From positions 372,001 through 436,000 of the forward strand of contig NZ_CANMYE010000004.1 of the NCBI RefSeq assembly GCF_947502065.1: a stretch of 64,000 nt of DNA, given 5' to 3'. Of this stretch, positions 24,807 through 33,503 are shown one piece after another (within the stretch, counting starts at the first letter, position 1; each line of letters starts with the position of its first letter). Made by a program: the position numbers and the translations under genes. The notes below the pieces were generated by a model. It worked only from the letters and a program-made list of their open reading frames with translations, searched no databases and had not been told where the DNA came from. Source of the stretch: an uncultured Pseudoteredinibacter sp. Its GTDB lineage: Bacteria; Pseudomonadota; Gammaproteobacteria; Pseudomonadales; Cellvibrionaceae.

Positions 24807-26480
24807 ATGAGCCAGTATCCAATGGCCGAAAGCATAAAGGCCAATACCCACGAAGTAGAAAATATGCCTGTCGTTCTTGAAGATTATAATGTCTTCGATA
24901 ATGACCCAGGCCTCAAAGAAGGTGTTATTCGAGAAGGCGCTGGGTGGGCGCTGGATCGCCTGCAAAAATTCGGCGAAGTTTGTGGTAGCAAAGAAGCAAT
25001 CTTAGCAGGCACACAAGCCAACCAAAACAAACCTACTTTACAAACCCATGATCGCTATGGACGTAGGGTAGACGAAGTTGAGTTTCATCCAGCCTATCAC
25101 CAATTGATGCAATCATCGTTTGAATATGGCATTGGCGGCTTGCCATGGGCCGAGCCTAAAGCTGGCGCACATGTTGCTCGCGCAGCAAGCTTTTATATGC
25201 AGACACAAGTTGAGGCCGGCCACCTTTGCCCTACCTGCATGACTTACGCCAGTGTGCCTACTCTTAAAAAACAACCTAATATTGCAGACATCTGGTTACC
25301 CAAGGTGATGTCGTCTGGATACGACCCCCGCAATGTGTCCTACAAAGATAAGCAAAGCTTGACCATCGGCATGGCCATGACAGAAAAACAAGGTGGCTCC
25401 GATGTGCGCCGAAACTCTACCCGCGCCTATCCCATTGGTGAGCGCGGTGCAGGCATGGAGTATGAACTTGTTGGTCATAAATTCTTTGTCTCTGCCCCAA
25501 TGTGTGATGCATTCTTGGTGCTTGCCCAAGCCGAAGGTGGCATATCATGTTTCTTGGTTCCACGCTGGCGCCCAGATGGCAGTAAGAACCCTATGCAAGT
25601 TATTCGCCTGAAAGACAAAATGGGTAATGTATCAAACGCATCAAGTGAAACAGAATTACGTGGTGCCTTCGGCTGGCTAATTGGTGAAGAAGGCCGCGGC
25701 ATTGCCAATATTCTAGAAATGGTTGCCTGCACTCGCTTCGATTGTGTAAGTGGTAGCGCGGGGCAGATGCGCGCTCATATGTATCAAATTGTGCACCACA
25801 CTAGTCAGCGTGAAGCTTTTGGTAATCGTTTAGACAGACAACCCTTGATGCAAAATGTCTTGGCCGATCTAGCACTGGAATCTGAAGCTGCAACGGCCAT
25901 GGCCATGCGTCTTGGTCGCGGCATGGATGAATCTGGCTTGAACGAAGAAGCCGATATGTTTACCCGTATGGCAACCGCAGTATGCAAATACTGGATTTGC
26001 AAACGCACACCAGGCCATGCCTATGAAGCTATGGAAGCGATCGGCGGCTCGGCAGTCATGGAAAATAGCTTGATGCCGCGCTTCTATCGTGAGGCCCCAG
26101 TAAACTCAATTTGGGAAGGCAGTGGTAATGTTCAGTGCTTGGATGTATTACGTGCAATGGGTCGCGAGCCTGGCTCACTTGAAGCGTTTATCGGTGAGCT
26201 AAACAAAGCCAAAGGCCAGGATAAGCGTTTTGATGCCCACTTGAATGGCCTGCTAAAACAATTTAGTAACTTGGATGATATCGAATACCGCGCCCGCCAC
26301 GTAGTTGAACAAATGGCTTTAGGCTTGCAAGGAAGTTTATTAATTCAAGCCGGTAATAGTTCTATCGCAGATGCATTTTGCGCAGGCCGACTAGAAGGAA
26401 ATTCTGGCAATACCTATGGCATGTTGCCTAAAGGTGTTGATGTAGAGGCTTTGATTGATCGTTGCCGTGTTTCATCTTAA
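24807..26480 (+). CDS. AidB-type acyl-CoA dehydrogenase
   Basis: 557 aa, longer than ordinary acyl-CoA dehydrogenases (about 380-390) and equal to the AidB group. Marks: an extended N-terminal domain, GMAMTEKQGGSDVRRNST, KFFVSAPMCDAFLVLA, LKDKMGNVSNASSE, and the C-terminal YEAMEAIGGSAVMENSLMPRFYREAPVNSIWEGSGNVQCLDVLR (in blocks), the AidB signature. AidB of Escherichia coli belongs to the adaptive response to alkylating agents, but many AidB-like proteins next to TetR genes act in fatty-acid metabolism; no ada gene is here, so the latter is more likely. Start ATG 24807 follows a GGAG ribosome site. A hairpin terminator at 26503 ends the operon. Confidence 0.82.
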   Translation: MSQYPMAESIKANTHEVENMPVVLEDYNVFDNDPGLKEGVIREGAGWALDRLQKFGEVCGSKEAILAGTQANQNKPTLQTHDRYGRRVDEVEFHPAYHQLMQSSFEYGIGGLPWAEPKAGAHVARAASFYMQTQVEAGHLCPTCMTYASVPTLKKQPNIADIWLPKVMSSGYDPRNVSYKDKQSLTIGMAMTEKQGGSDVRRNSTRAYPIGERGAGMEYELVGHKFFVSAPMCDAFLVLAQAEGGISCFLVPRWRPDGSKNPMQVIRLKDKMGNVSNASSETELRGAFGWLIGEEGRGIANILEMVACTRFDCVSGSAGQMRAHMYQIVHHTSQREAFGNRLDRQPLMQNVLADLALESEAATAMAMRLGRGMDESGLNEEADMFTRMATAVCKYWICKRTPGHAYEAMEAIGGSAVMENSLMPRFYREAPVNSIWEGSGNVQCLDVLRAMGREPGSLEAFIGELNKAKGQDKRFDAHLNGLLKQFSNLDDIEYRARHVVEQMALGLQGSLLIQAGNSSIADAFCAGRLEGNSGNTYGMLPKGVDVEALIDRCRVSS

Positions 26481-26502
26481 CTCTACGTGTTATATACACA
26501 AG

Positions 26503-26526
26503 AAAGGGCCATTAACTGGCCCTTTT
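26503..26526. terminator. Bidirectional terminator
   Basis: AAAGGGCC and GGCCCTTT enclose a 7-base loop, with TTTT on one side and A-rich sequence on the other. It lies between the converging AidB-like gene and rlmB and can serve both. Confidence 0.85.
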
Positions 26527-26552
26527 ACTTTTAGATGAAGACAATATTTTAG

Positions 26553-27290
26553 TTAAGCCCTCTGGCGAACAGCCTCGAATAAACACACACCGGTTGCTAC
26601 CGAAACATTCAAGCTACTCACTTCGCCTGCCATCGGGATATTGATCAAAGAGTCACAGCATTCGCGGGTTAGTCGTCGCATACCTTTGCCCTCGGCGCCC
26701 ATAACTAATGCCATAGGACCGGTTAGGTCACTTTGATATACCCCGGCATCGGCCTCACCAGCGGTACCAATTATCCATACGCCTTTTTCTTGTAGTGCTT
26801 TTAAAGTACGCGATAAATTGGTCACACTAATATAAGGCAGCACCTCGGCGGCGCCACAAGCAACCTTGCGCGCGGTATCATTAAGACTGGCCGAGTTATC
26901 TTTAGGCGCAATAACCGCCTGCACCCCAGCCGCTTCAGCTGTCCGTAAACAAGCGCCCAAGTTATGCGGGTCTGTAACACCGTCTAAAACCAATAAAAAC
27001 GCGGGAGTCGTTAAATCATCAATAAGCTCGTATAGATATTTTTCATCATGGAGCTTGCCCGGTTTAGCGAAGGCAATCACCCCCTGATGGTTGCCCTCCA
27101 CTTTCTCATCAAGCTGTTTACGGCTTACTGAACTTACAGGAACAGACATCTTTTGTGCAGCGGCCAATACCTTCTGCAGGCGCTGATCGTTGCGATTTTT
27201 TAGCACCCACAGTTCATTAACTCTTTGCGGGCTGGTTTTTAACAAGGCCTGCACAGCATGCAAGCCAAAAATAGTTTCTAGTTTTGCCAT
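26553..27290 (-). CDS. rlmB: 23S rRNA (guanosine-2251-2'-O)-methyltransferase RlmB
   Basis: 245 aa SpoU/TrmH-family enzyme that methylates G2251 of 23S rRNA. The N-terminal RNA-recognition part ([20 protein letters not shown]) is followed by the knotted methyltransferase fold: [24 protein letters not shown] (motif 1, split), [13 protein letters not shown] (motif 2) and [22 protein letters not shown] (motif 3, split). It lies 76 bases downstream of rnr on the same strand, the standard rnr-rlmB arrangement of gammaproteobacteria. Confidence 0.96.
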   Translation of the reverse strand: MAKLETIFGLHAVQALLKTSPQRVNELWVLKNRNDQRLQKVLAAAQKMSVPVSSVSRKQLDEKVEGNHQGVIAFAKPGKLHDEKYLYELIDDLTTPAFLLVLDGVTDPHNLGACLRTAEAAGVQAVIAPKDNSASLNDTARKVACGAAEVLPYISVTNLSRTLKALQEKGVWIIGTAGEADAGVYQSDLTGPMALVMGAEGKGMRRLTRECCDSLINIPMAGEVSSLNVSVATGVCLFEAVRQRA

Positions 27291-27366
27291 TATTCATTCT
27301 AACTCAATTTTCAGGGCGTGCAGATATCTTCAGAATTTGGATAACTACCCTGCCTTTTCAAAAAGC

Positions 27367-29913
27367 TCACTTGCGTTTTTTAGGCGCCGTTGATTTTTTT
27401 ACTTTTTTCTGGTGCTTTTTAGAGGCAGAAGCACTTTTTGCTTTGCGTACTTTATTACCCTTGCTTGGCTTTTTTTTAGCAGCTGTCTTAGCCGCACTTT
27501 CTTTGCCTTTCGAAGAATTCGACTTTTCTCCAGGTTTACGCTCTTCATCATCGGTCAAATCGCGCAGCTTTTTCATATTCGCTTTAGTATCAATTTTACC
27601 GCTGGATTTGCGCTTTTTCTTAGCGTTCTTTTTGCCACCACCTTGCAAACGCTCTACCAACTCTAGGTCTACTTTGCGCTCGTCCAAGTCGACCCGGACT
27701 ACTTGCACACGAAGTTCATCGCCTAAGCGGAAAACTTGCCGGCTTTTCTCACCAATCAAACGGTGCTGGGCCGCCTCGAAATGATAGTAGTCATGGGGGA
27801 GCGCACTGATATGCACCAAGCCCTCTACATAAATATCTTTCAGCTCTACAAAAATACCGAAACCGGTTACTGCATTGATAATACCTTCAAAGGTTTCCCC
27901 AACGCGATCTTGTAGGTACTCACATTTCAGCCAACTGACAACATCACGACTTGCTTCATCTGCTCGGCGCTCATAGCTTGAGCAGCTTTCGCCGAGGCTC
28001 AGCATTGAAGGCATATCATATGGGTAAATAGCCGCCTTGTTGATAATTTTAGCCCCCTTCACTTTTTGCACAGGTGGCTTACTAAACAAGGCTAATAATT
28101 GCTGACCTAAACCCCCACGCCCGCGAATTACTGAGCGTATTGCGCGGTGAACGAGCAGATCAGGATATCTGCGGATTGGTGAGGTAAAGTGAGCATAGGC
28201 TGGATAACATAAGCCAAAATGGCCTTTATTATCTGGACTATAAACGGCTTGCTTCATGCTGCGAAGCATGACAGTTTGAATTAAACCCGCTTCTGGTCTA
28301 TCTGCAATCGACTGCAATAACTGCTGAAAATCTGCCGACTTAGGCTGTAAGCGCCCACCAAGACTGAGCCCCATTTCTCCCAGAAAATCACGTAAATTTT
28401 CTAGTTTCTCTTCACCCGGGCCTTCATGCACTCGATACAAAGCAGGTAATTCGAGCTTCTCAAGAAAGCGTGCTGCGCAAACATTGGCGCACAACATACA
28501 CTCTTCAATAAGCTTATGGGCATCATTGCGCTCAACCGGGACAATCTGTTCGATTTTACGATCATCATCAAACAGAATACGCGTTTCAGTAGTCTCGAAG
28601 TCGATAGCGCCACGCTCACTGCGATTTTCACGAAGAACTTTATACAAATCATGCAGTGCATCTATGTATGGCAGTAGCTGAGTGCGAGCCTTGCGAGGGC
28701 CACTTTGAGCGTTACCACGCTCCTCAAGTATGCGGCCTACTTCGGTATACGTTAGGCGGGCGTGAGAATGGATCAAGCCTTCATAAAACTGATAGCCACT
28801 CACTCGTCCTTTGGCGCTAATGGTCATTTCACAGACCATTGCCAAGCGATCCACATCTGGGTTTAAAGAGCATAGACCATTGGAGATAGCCTCTGGCAAC
28901 ATAGGTACGACGTGATCGGGGAAATAAACCGAAGTACCGCGTGTTTGCGCCTCTCTATCGAGCGCCGAGCCCAGGGTAACGTAGTGAGATACATCGGCAA
29001 TCGCCACGTACAAACGCCAACCCTTGGTTTTCTTATTGGGGATACAGAGCACAGCATCATCAAAATCGCGCGCATCTTCGCCATCGATAGTAACAAAGGG
29101 CAAATCACGTAAATCGACACGATGTTGCTTGTCTTCTTCGGCAACCTCACTGTCTAAAGCCGCCGCTTCAGCGCTTACATCACTTGGCCAAAGATGCGGA
29201 ATTCCATGAGAGCGAATAGCAACATCGATTTCCATTCCAGGTGCCATATGATCACCCAGCACTTCTAAAACTCGACCGGCGGGGTGCTGGCGACGATCTG
29301 GTTGTTGAGTAATTTCAACAACCACATACTGCCCAGGCTCAGCGGCAGCGGTTTCACCAGCTGGAATCATAACATCATGAATTAAGCGCGCATTATCTGG
29401 ACGAACAAAATTAACACCGCTTTCAGCATAAAAGCGCCCCACAACCTGATGGGTATTGCGCGCAATAACCTCAACAATATGCCCTTCTCGCTTGCCGCGA
29501 TAGCCTTTACCACTATCGCGCACCAGGACTTCATCGCCGTCAAATACCTTGCGCATCTGGCGGCCGGCCAAATAAAGATCATCCCCACCGCTAGCGGGAA
29601 TAACAAAGCCAAAACCATCTTTATGGCCATGTACACGCCCCTTAATGAGATCGAGGTGGTCAACTGGACCATAAGCCCAGCGACGGTTGCGCATGAGCTG
29701 CCCGTCCCGCTCCATGGCTATCAAGCGCCTACGCAATGCTTCGATAGACTCTTCATCTGTGAGCTCTAATAGCTGGCAAAGCTCTGGGTGGGTTAGTGGC
29801 CCTGCCGCTTCGTCCAGCGTTTTAAGGATAAATTCCCGGCTAGGTATTGGATTGGCGTATTTTTGGGCTTCACGCTCCGCATGGGGGTCATGCGATTGTT
29901 TATTTTTTGGCAA
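27367..29913 (-). CDS. rnr: Ribonuclease R
   Basis: 848 aa 3'-5' exoribonuclease of the RNase II superfamily for structured RNA decay and ribosome quality control. Order: N-terminal winged-helix domain (about 25-90), two cold-shock domains, the catalytic RNB domain (from VDLRDLPFVTIDGEDARDFDDAV, with the metal-binding aspartates), an S1 domain (near GETFEGIINAVTGFGIFVELKDIYVEGLVHIS) and a lysine-rich C-terminal tail of about 100 residues (KKNAKKKRKS onward), typical for RNase R and used in ribosome and substrate binding. It heads the rnr-rlmB operon. Confidence 0.96.
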   Translation of the reverse strand: MPKNKQSHDPHAEREAQKYANPIPSREFILKTLDEAAGPLTHPELCQLLELTDEESIEALRRRLIAMERDGQLMRNRRWAYGPVDHLDLIKGRVHGHKDGFGFVIPASGGDDLYLAGRQMRKVFDGDEVLVRDSGKGYRGKREGHIVEVIARNTHQVVGRFYAESGVNFVRPDNARLIHDVMIPAGETAAAEPGQYVVVEITQQPDRRQHPAGRVLEVLGDHMAPGMEIDVAIRSHGIPHLWPSDVSAEAAALDSEVAEEDKQHRVDLRDLPFVTIDGEDARDFDDAVLCIPNKKTKGWRLYVAIADVSHYVTLGSALDREAQTRGTSVYFPDHVVPMLPEAISNGLCSLNPDVDRLAMVCEMTISAKGRVSGYQFYEGLIHSHARLTYTEVGRILEERGNAQSGPRKARTQLLPYIDALHDLYKVLRENRSERGAIDFETTETRILFDDDRKIEQIVPVERNDAHKLIEECMLCANVCAARFLEKLELPALYRVHEGPGEEKLENLRDFLGEMGLSLGGRLQPKSADFQQLLQSIADRPEAGLIQTVMLRSMKQAVYSPDNKGHFGLCYPAYAHFTSPIRRYPDLLVHRAIRSVIRGRGGLGQQLLALFSKPPVQKVKGAKIINKAAIYPYDMPSMLSLGESCSSYERRADEASRDVVSWLKCEYLQDRVGETFEGIINAVTGFGIFVELKDIYVEGLVHISALPHDYYHFEAAQHRLIGEKSRQVFRLGDELRVQVVRVDLDERKVDLELVERLQGGGKKNAKKKRKSSGKIDTKANMKKLRDLTDDEERKPGEKSNSSKGKESAAKTAAKKKPSKGNKVRKAKSASASKKHQKKVKKSTAPKKRK

Positions 29914-29990
29914 AATTGGGTCCCGCTAAGGGGCTCATATAGAATTGATGAGCCTATCAATTGAATAAGCTCATTATAGGTGATTAGGCC

Positions 29991-30809
29991 TTAGCTGACA
30001 CGATTTATCAGCTGCCCGATATTGGCCGAGGAGCCACCATTTTGGATTCCCACCAAGGTTTGGGTAAGCTCAAAGCTCTTACGATTCAATTCAGCTTGGC
30101 TAATTCGTTGCTCTTCAACGCTTTGCTTTTCACGCTCTAGAGAATCCTTCTTATCCTCCATAGCGGCTTGCTCTGATCTGATCTTAGCTTCTTCCTCTTT
30201 AGCACGGCGCTCAGCGTCAGCTAACAAAGTGATTTCTCTTAGCGCTTGCTGCTCAAGCTGAGCGGCGCGAGCAGCAACCCTTCTATCTTGACCAGAAGGT
30301 TCTGCTGGGGCCAAAGCCGCCCGCTGTACTTTTCGAGCATTCTCTAAAGTTGCTTTTGGATCACCAGCCACTTCTTGAATGGCAATAGGTACCTCACCAC
30401 CAACCGCATAATTTTTACCGTCAGGACCTTTCTCATATTGATAGCTGGGCGCGCCAGCGAGTTCGCCGCCGACATTCGCATGGGCCTGCTCATGATCGCG
30501 CACCTCTCTATCACGAGCTGCAAGCTTTTGAATCAGCTCAAGTTCTTGCTCACTCAGCGGCTCGCCATCTATACCTTTTTGCCCTTGTGCATTGCCCTTA
30601 TTTTCTTCGCTTTCTGCCTCAGGCCTGTCGCTTGAAGCTTCATTGCTTCGGTTTCGACGTAGATTTTTTTCGGTTTTATTGGATTCATCGACTGGGCGAA
30701 TCGTGCTTTGCTGAGCATCAGGATTCGCTTCACCGACAGGTTTATTCACAGGTGATTCAAAAGGACTTACCGTATTAGGCAAGCTTGGCTGAGGGCTAAA
30801 ACTGATCAT
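29991..30809 (-). CDS. SprA-related putative metalloprotease-like protein
   Basis: 272 aa. The first 95 residues are low-complexity, charged and Pro/Ser/Asn-rich. The conserved core is about 95-200: ELIQKLAARDREVRDHEQAHANVGGELAGAPSYQYEKGPDGKNYAVGGEV (in blocks) with HEQAH, which resembles a zinc-protease HExxH helix, and the following GDPKATLENARKVQRAALAPAEPSGQDRRVAARA. This is the SprA-related family (named after Shewanella SprA; also called CJM1_0395 family). The C-terminal part is a long helical, basic and acidic segment. Function is not known. The gene is 28 bases downstream of a small flagellar-rod-like gene, so a link to the cell surface or flagella is possible. Confidence 0.75.
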   Translation of the reverse strand: MISFSPQPSLPNTVSPFESPVNKPVGEANPDAQQSTIRPVDESNKTEKNLRRNRSNEASSDRPEAESEENKGNAQGQKGIDGEPLSEQELELIQKLAARDREVRDHEQAHANVGGELAGAPSYQYEKGPDGKNYAVGGEVPIAIQEVAGDPKATLENARKVQRAALAPAEPSGQDRRVAARAAQLEQQALREITLLADAERRAKEEEAKIRSEQAAMEDKKDSLEREKQSVEEQRISQAELNRKSFELTQTLVGIQNGGSSANIGQLINRVS

Positions 30810-30837
30810 AACAGCCTCCTACTTTCCCGGCATACGC

Positions 30838-31122
30838 TCAAGCACTAACATCCAGCAATGCACCAATCGTGCGATCACTGACTTCGATAACTTTCGCAGA
30901 TGCATCAAACAGCTGTTGGGATTCTTTAAGCTGTACAATAGGCTGCACCAAGGGCTCTAAAGTGCCGCTTGCTGTCTCTGGCCTATCAATAGGGCTTACA
31001 TCGCTCGGGCCATTCAAACGTTCAGGGCTCGCGATGGACTCTGCCGCTTCCACAGCACTCGCTTGGCTTCGCTGCAAACCTTGCTGCGCGATACTAAAAC
31101 TATTACCAGCACTGATATTCAT
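30838..31122 (-). CDS. Small flagellar-rod-like protein
   Basis: 94 aa from ATG 31122, which has an AGGAG ribosome site; the frame can be extended to 31194 but that part has no ribosome site. The N-terminus (ISAGNSFSIAQQGLQRSQASAVEAAESIA) and the C-terminus (LKESQQLFDASAKVIEVSDRTIGALLDV) resemble the two helical ends that form the coiled coil in flagellar rod and hook proteins such as FlgC, while the middle is a short Pro/Ser-rich spacer without the globular part. So this is a minimal version of that fold or a chaperone-like relative. No other flagellar gene is in the window. Confidence 0.5.
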   Translation of the reverse strand: MNISAGNSFSIAQQGLQRSQASAVEAAESIASPERLNGPSDVSPIDRPETASGTLEPLVQPIVQLKESQQLFDASAKVIEVSDRTIGALLDVSA

Positions 31123-31324
31123 AAACACTCCTAGCTGCAGAAATCCAGATGAAAAGCAGATGGATTTTGGGCTTTGTGCATATATAGTAAGCAATAATCG
31201 CTTTGAAGACGGCTAAACTTAATACCGTTTAGCGGAAGTTTACGACGAGCTGTAAGCCAATTCAGCGGGCAATCCGTTTTAAAAACCTGCTGTTATAAGC
31301 CGCTTATTCTTAGCTCTAAAATAA

Positions 31325-31353
31325 TTGACAGCCCCAAATGAAATCAATATGAT
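31325..31353 (+). promoter_or_regulatory. Consensus promoter of the tRNA-Leu locus
   Basis: TTGACA (31325) and TATGAT (31348) are separated by 17 bases, nearly perfect sigma70. GCGCGGCC follows, a GC-rich discriminator like those of tRNA and rRNA promoters under stringent control. It lies upstream of the broken tRNA copy, so the intact tRNA would be processed from a longer transcript. Confidence 0.85.
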
Positions 31354-31380
31354 GCGCGGCCTTGGATTTCAGATCCAAAT

Positions 31381-31506
31381 GCCCAGGTGGTGAAATTGGT
31401 AGACGACGTGTAGGAAGCACGAGTGTCGCGAAGGCAGGAGCCGAGAGCGACGATGTGCAGGAAGCACGAATGTCGCGAAAGCAGGAGCTGAGAGCGACCA
31501 CGCTAG
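31381..31506 (+). pseudogene. Broken tRNA-Leu copy interrupted by tandem repeats
   Basis: Bases 31381-31404 are identical to the first 24 bases of the intact tRNA-Leu(CAG) gene 186 bases further on. The match then stops, 94 bases of tandem repeat follow, and ACGCTAG (31500-31506) continues the tRNA sequence as in the intact gene. After that the similarity ends and no acceptor 3' strand is found. It cannot make a functional tRNA. Confidence 0.75.
31405..31498 (+). repeat. Two tandem 47-base repeats inside the broken tRNA
   Basis: Units 31405-31451 and 31452-31498 are equal in length and differ only by a few transitions. Each contains GTGTCGCGAA or ATGTCGCGAA and ends with GAGAGCGAC, so GTCGC and GCGAC can pair within a unit. 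Confidence 0.85.
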
Positions 31507-31566
31507 GCAATCGATAGATTGCTAAAAGGTGAATCCAATCGGGCTTTAAAGAAACCACACAGCTTT

Positions 31567-31653
31567 GCCCAGGTGGTGAAATTGGTAGACACGCTAGCTT
31601 CAGGTGCTAGTGCCCTCACGGGCGTGGAGGTTCAAGTCCTCTCCTGGGCACCA
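31567..31653 (+). tRNA. tRNA-Leu (anticodon CAG)
   Basis: A complete 87-base class II tRNA with CCA encoded at 31651. Acceptor GCCCAGG pairs with CCTGGGC. The anticodon stem CTAGC/GCTAG holds the loop TTCAGGT, giving CAG at 31601-31603. The long variable arm (TGCCCTCACGGGCGT region) and the T-loop GTTCAAGT are normal. A terminator follows at 31661. Confidence 0.96.
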
Positions 31654-31660
31654 ATTCTAA

Positions 31661-31688
31661 AAAAGCCGAGCTGAATACTCGGTTTTTT
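31661..31688 (+). terminator. Terminator of the tRNA-Leu transcript
   Basis: CCGAG (31666) and CTCGG (31678) form a stem with a 7-base loop; six T follow and an A-run precedes, so it may also end modC transcription from the other side. Confidence 0.85.
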
Positions 31689-31710
31689 CTTTCCCTTTTA
31701 AAATAGAACC

Positions 31711-32811
31711 CTAGGCCACAATAGCAGCCGCCTTAATCTGAACCCACAAATTAAGCCCAAGCTCTAAAGACATCTGTTGCACTGAAAAGCGGCTAATGCT
31801 CGCCCACAACTGCTGCCCAGAAACATCCAATAGAATATCAACACTGAAATCGTCAGGCATTTCTTGCAATGCAATTACAGTAGCAGGTAAGAGGTTCAAA
31901 ATGCTGCTTCGCTCTGGCCTTTCGAGACTTAAGCTAACATCCTTAGCCGATATACAGAGATTAACAATGCTGCCAATTTTCTCGCCCGAATCTTTTAGAC
32001 GAATCTGCCGCCCAGCAATATCCAACACCTGCATTCCCCACTGCGATTCTTTAGCAGCCACCTTCGCGGCGAATACAACTTCTTTCGCCAAAGCTGTGTT
32101 ACGGGGAAACAAGGAAGAATAAATATCCTCACTTAATGTATAACGTCCTTGTTCTACCATCAAAACTCTATCCGCCAATTTCGCGAGCTCTCGCTTCGAG
32201 TGAGTGACATACAGGATACAGCTTTGCAGCTCTGATTTAATAAGCTCTATATAGGGCAATAGCTCCGCTTTGCGATTGTCATCAAGTGCGGATAGAGGTT
32301 CATCCAGCAGCAATAAATCAGGCTTGGTCAGAAGTGCTCGCGCTAAGGCGATCCTCTGTTTTTCCCCACCGGACAATTGTACGGGATAGCGATCGAGGCA
32401 GCCTTCCACTCCCATCAGCTCGATAACTTTCTGGAAATCAGCATTAGCGCATGTCGATTTTTGGTCCCGCTGATTTCGACGCTTTAAAGCAAACAAAATA
32501 TTTTGCTTCGCTGTTAAGTGAGGTAATAAATTAGCCTCTTGCATCACATAAGCCAGGTTACGTTTGTGAGTTTGCTTAAAGCGAGCCCCATCCTGCCAAA
32601 GCTCACCTTTAAAACTTATATACGCTTCAGAATAAATATTTAGCCCCGCAATCGCTCGCAATAAACTGGTTTTACCAGCACCCGATTCACCATATATCGC
32701 ACACAAACCTTGCGCAGGTAAAGTCTCATCGATAATGAGCTTTAGCTTAGCGTTAATCTCGCAGTCAATTTTAAGCGCTAGGCCACTTGTACTTACCCCT
32801 ACTTCTCGCAT
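31711..32811 (-). CDS. modC: Molybdate ABC transporter ATP-binding protein
   Basis: 366 aa ATPase of the molybdate importer. Walker A is GESGAGKTSLL (about residue 42), the signature LSGGEKQRIALARALL and Walker B LLLLDEPLSALD follow, and the H-loop is YVTHSKRE. The C-terminal extension (about 245-366) contains a molybdate-binding TOBE/Mop-like domain (SILNLLPATVIALQEMPDDFSVDILLDVSGQQLWASISRFS in blocks), which distinguishes ModC from other importers. Its start overlaps the modB stop in TAATG. modA is absent nearby. Confidence 0.92.
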   Translation of the reverse strand: MREVGVSTSGLALKIDCEINAKLKLIIDETLPAQGLCAIYGESGAGKTSLLRAIAGLNIYSEAYISFKGELWQDGARFKQTHKRNLAYVMQEANLLPHLTAKQNILFALKRRNQRDQKSTCANADFQKVIELMGVEGCLDRYPVQLSGGEKQRIALARALLTKPDLLLLDEPLSALDDNRKAELLPYIELIKSELQSCILYVTHSKRELAKLADRVLMVEQGRYTLSEDIYSSLFPRNTALAKEVVFAAKVAAKESQWGMQVLDIAGRQIRLKDSGEKIGSIVNLCISAKDVSLSLERPERSSILNLLPATVIALQEMPDDFSVDILLDVSGQQLWASISRFSVQQMSLELGLNLWVQIKAAAIVA

Positions 32812-33482
32812 TAATTCCGCCCACCTTTAAATGTGGGGTTTGCACTTTCTTTAGCAAACCAGGATTCGGAAAAACGAGACATTAACAGCAATAAACAAAA
32901 GGAGCTTAATAGTAACAATGCAGAAAGTTCATGCGCCGAGGCATAGTCACCGACTTCCACAAGCTCATATAGTAGTACTGACAGCACTTGTGTTTCGCCA
33001 GGAATATTACCGCCTATCATTAAAATCACACCAAATTCACCTAAGGTATGAGCAAAGCCGAGAATAGCAGCGGCGATAAATCCGTTCTTAGCCAAAGGGA
33101 GGGTAACACTAAAGAAACGATCCAAGGGGCCCGCGCCCATTATCGCCGCCAACTCATAATGACTATTTTCAATAGCCATTATGGAGTTGCGTATTGGCTG
33201 ATATACAAAAGGCAAAGAATAAATAACCGATCCAATCACTAAGCCTTCAAAGGTGAAAGCCAGCTGCCAACTGGCTAATGGGCCTTGCGGCGATAGAAAC
33301 AATAAGAGATAAAACCCAATAACGGTTGGTGGTAAAACCAAAGGCAACATCATTACCGTATTGACTAAATTTTGAAGGATACCTTGCTTGGGTAGAACTA
33401 AGTATATAAAAGTCGCAATAAATACAAGCAATACTGTACTCAGCAGAGCCAATTTAGCACTTAGCAATATCGCTTCAAGCAT
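32811..33482 (-). CDS. modB: Molybdate ABC transporter permease
   Basis: 223 aa with five predicted transmembrane helices and the permease EAA-type loop (ELAAIMGAGPLDRFFSVTLP) that contacts ModC. PLVLPPTVIGFYLLL and LGEFGVILMIGGNIPG are characteristic of ModB. It precedes modC with a one-base overlap. Upstream lies an acyltransferase, not modA, so the periplasmic molybdate-binding protein must be encoded elsewhere or be missing. Confidence 0.92.
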   Translation of the reverse strand: MLEAILLSAKLALLSTVLLVFIATFIYLVLPKQGILQNLVNTVMMLPLVLPPTVIGFYLLLFLSPQGPLASWQLAFTFEGLVIGSVIYSLPFVYQPIRNSIMAIENSHYELAAIMGAGPLDRFFSVTLPLAKNGFIAAAILGFAHTLGEFGVILMIGGNIPGETQVLSVLLYELVEVGDYASAHELSALLLLSSFCLLLLMSRFSESWFAKESANPTFKGGRN

Positions 33483-33503
33483 CGCCCTTGCCTTAAACTT
33501 TTG

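Noticed and set aside
27284..27784. 166 aa plus-strand frame over the end of rnr
   Set aside because: It is the complement of the lysine-rich RNase R tail and shows low-complexity Phe/Leu-rich sequence only.
31316..31558. 80 aa minus-strand frame over the broken tRNA-Leu
   Set aside because: It is antisense to the promoter and tRNA remnant, and its sequence is made by the 47-base repeats.
31381..31560. A second functional tRNA-Leu gene
   Set aside because: Only the 5' 24 bases and ACGCTAG match; the acceptor 3' strand and T-arm are missing.
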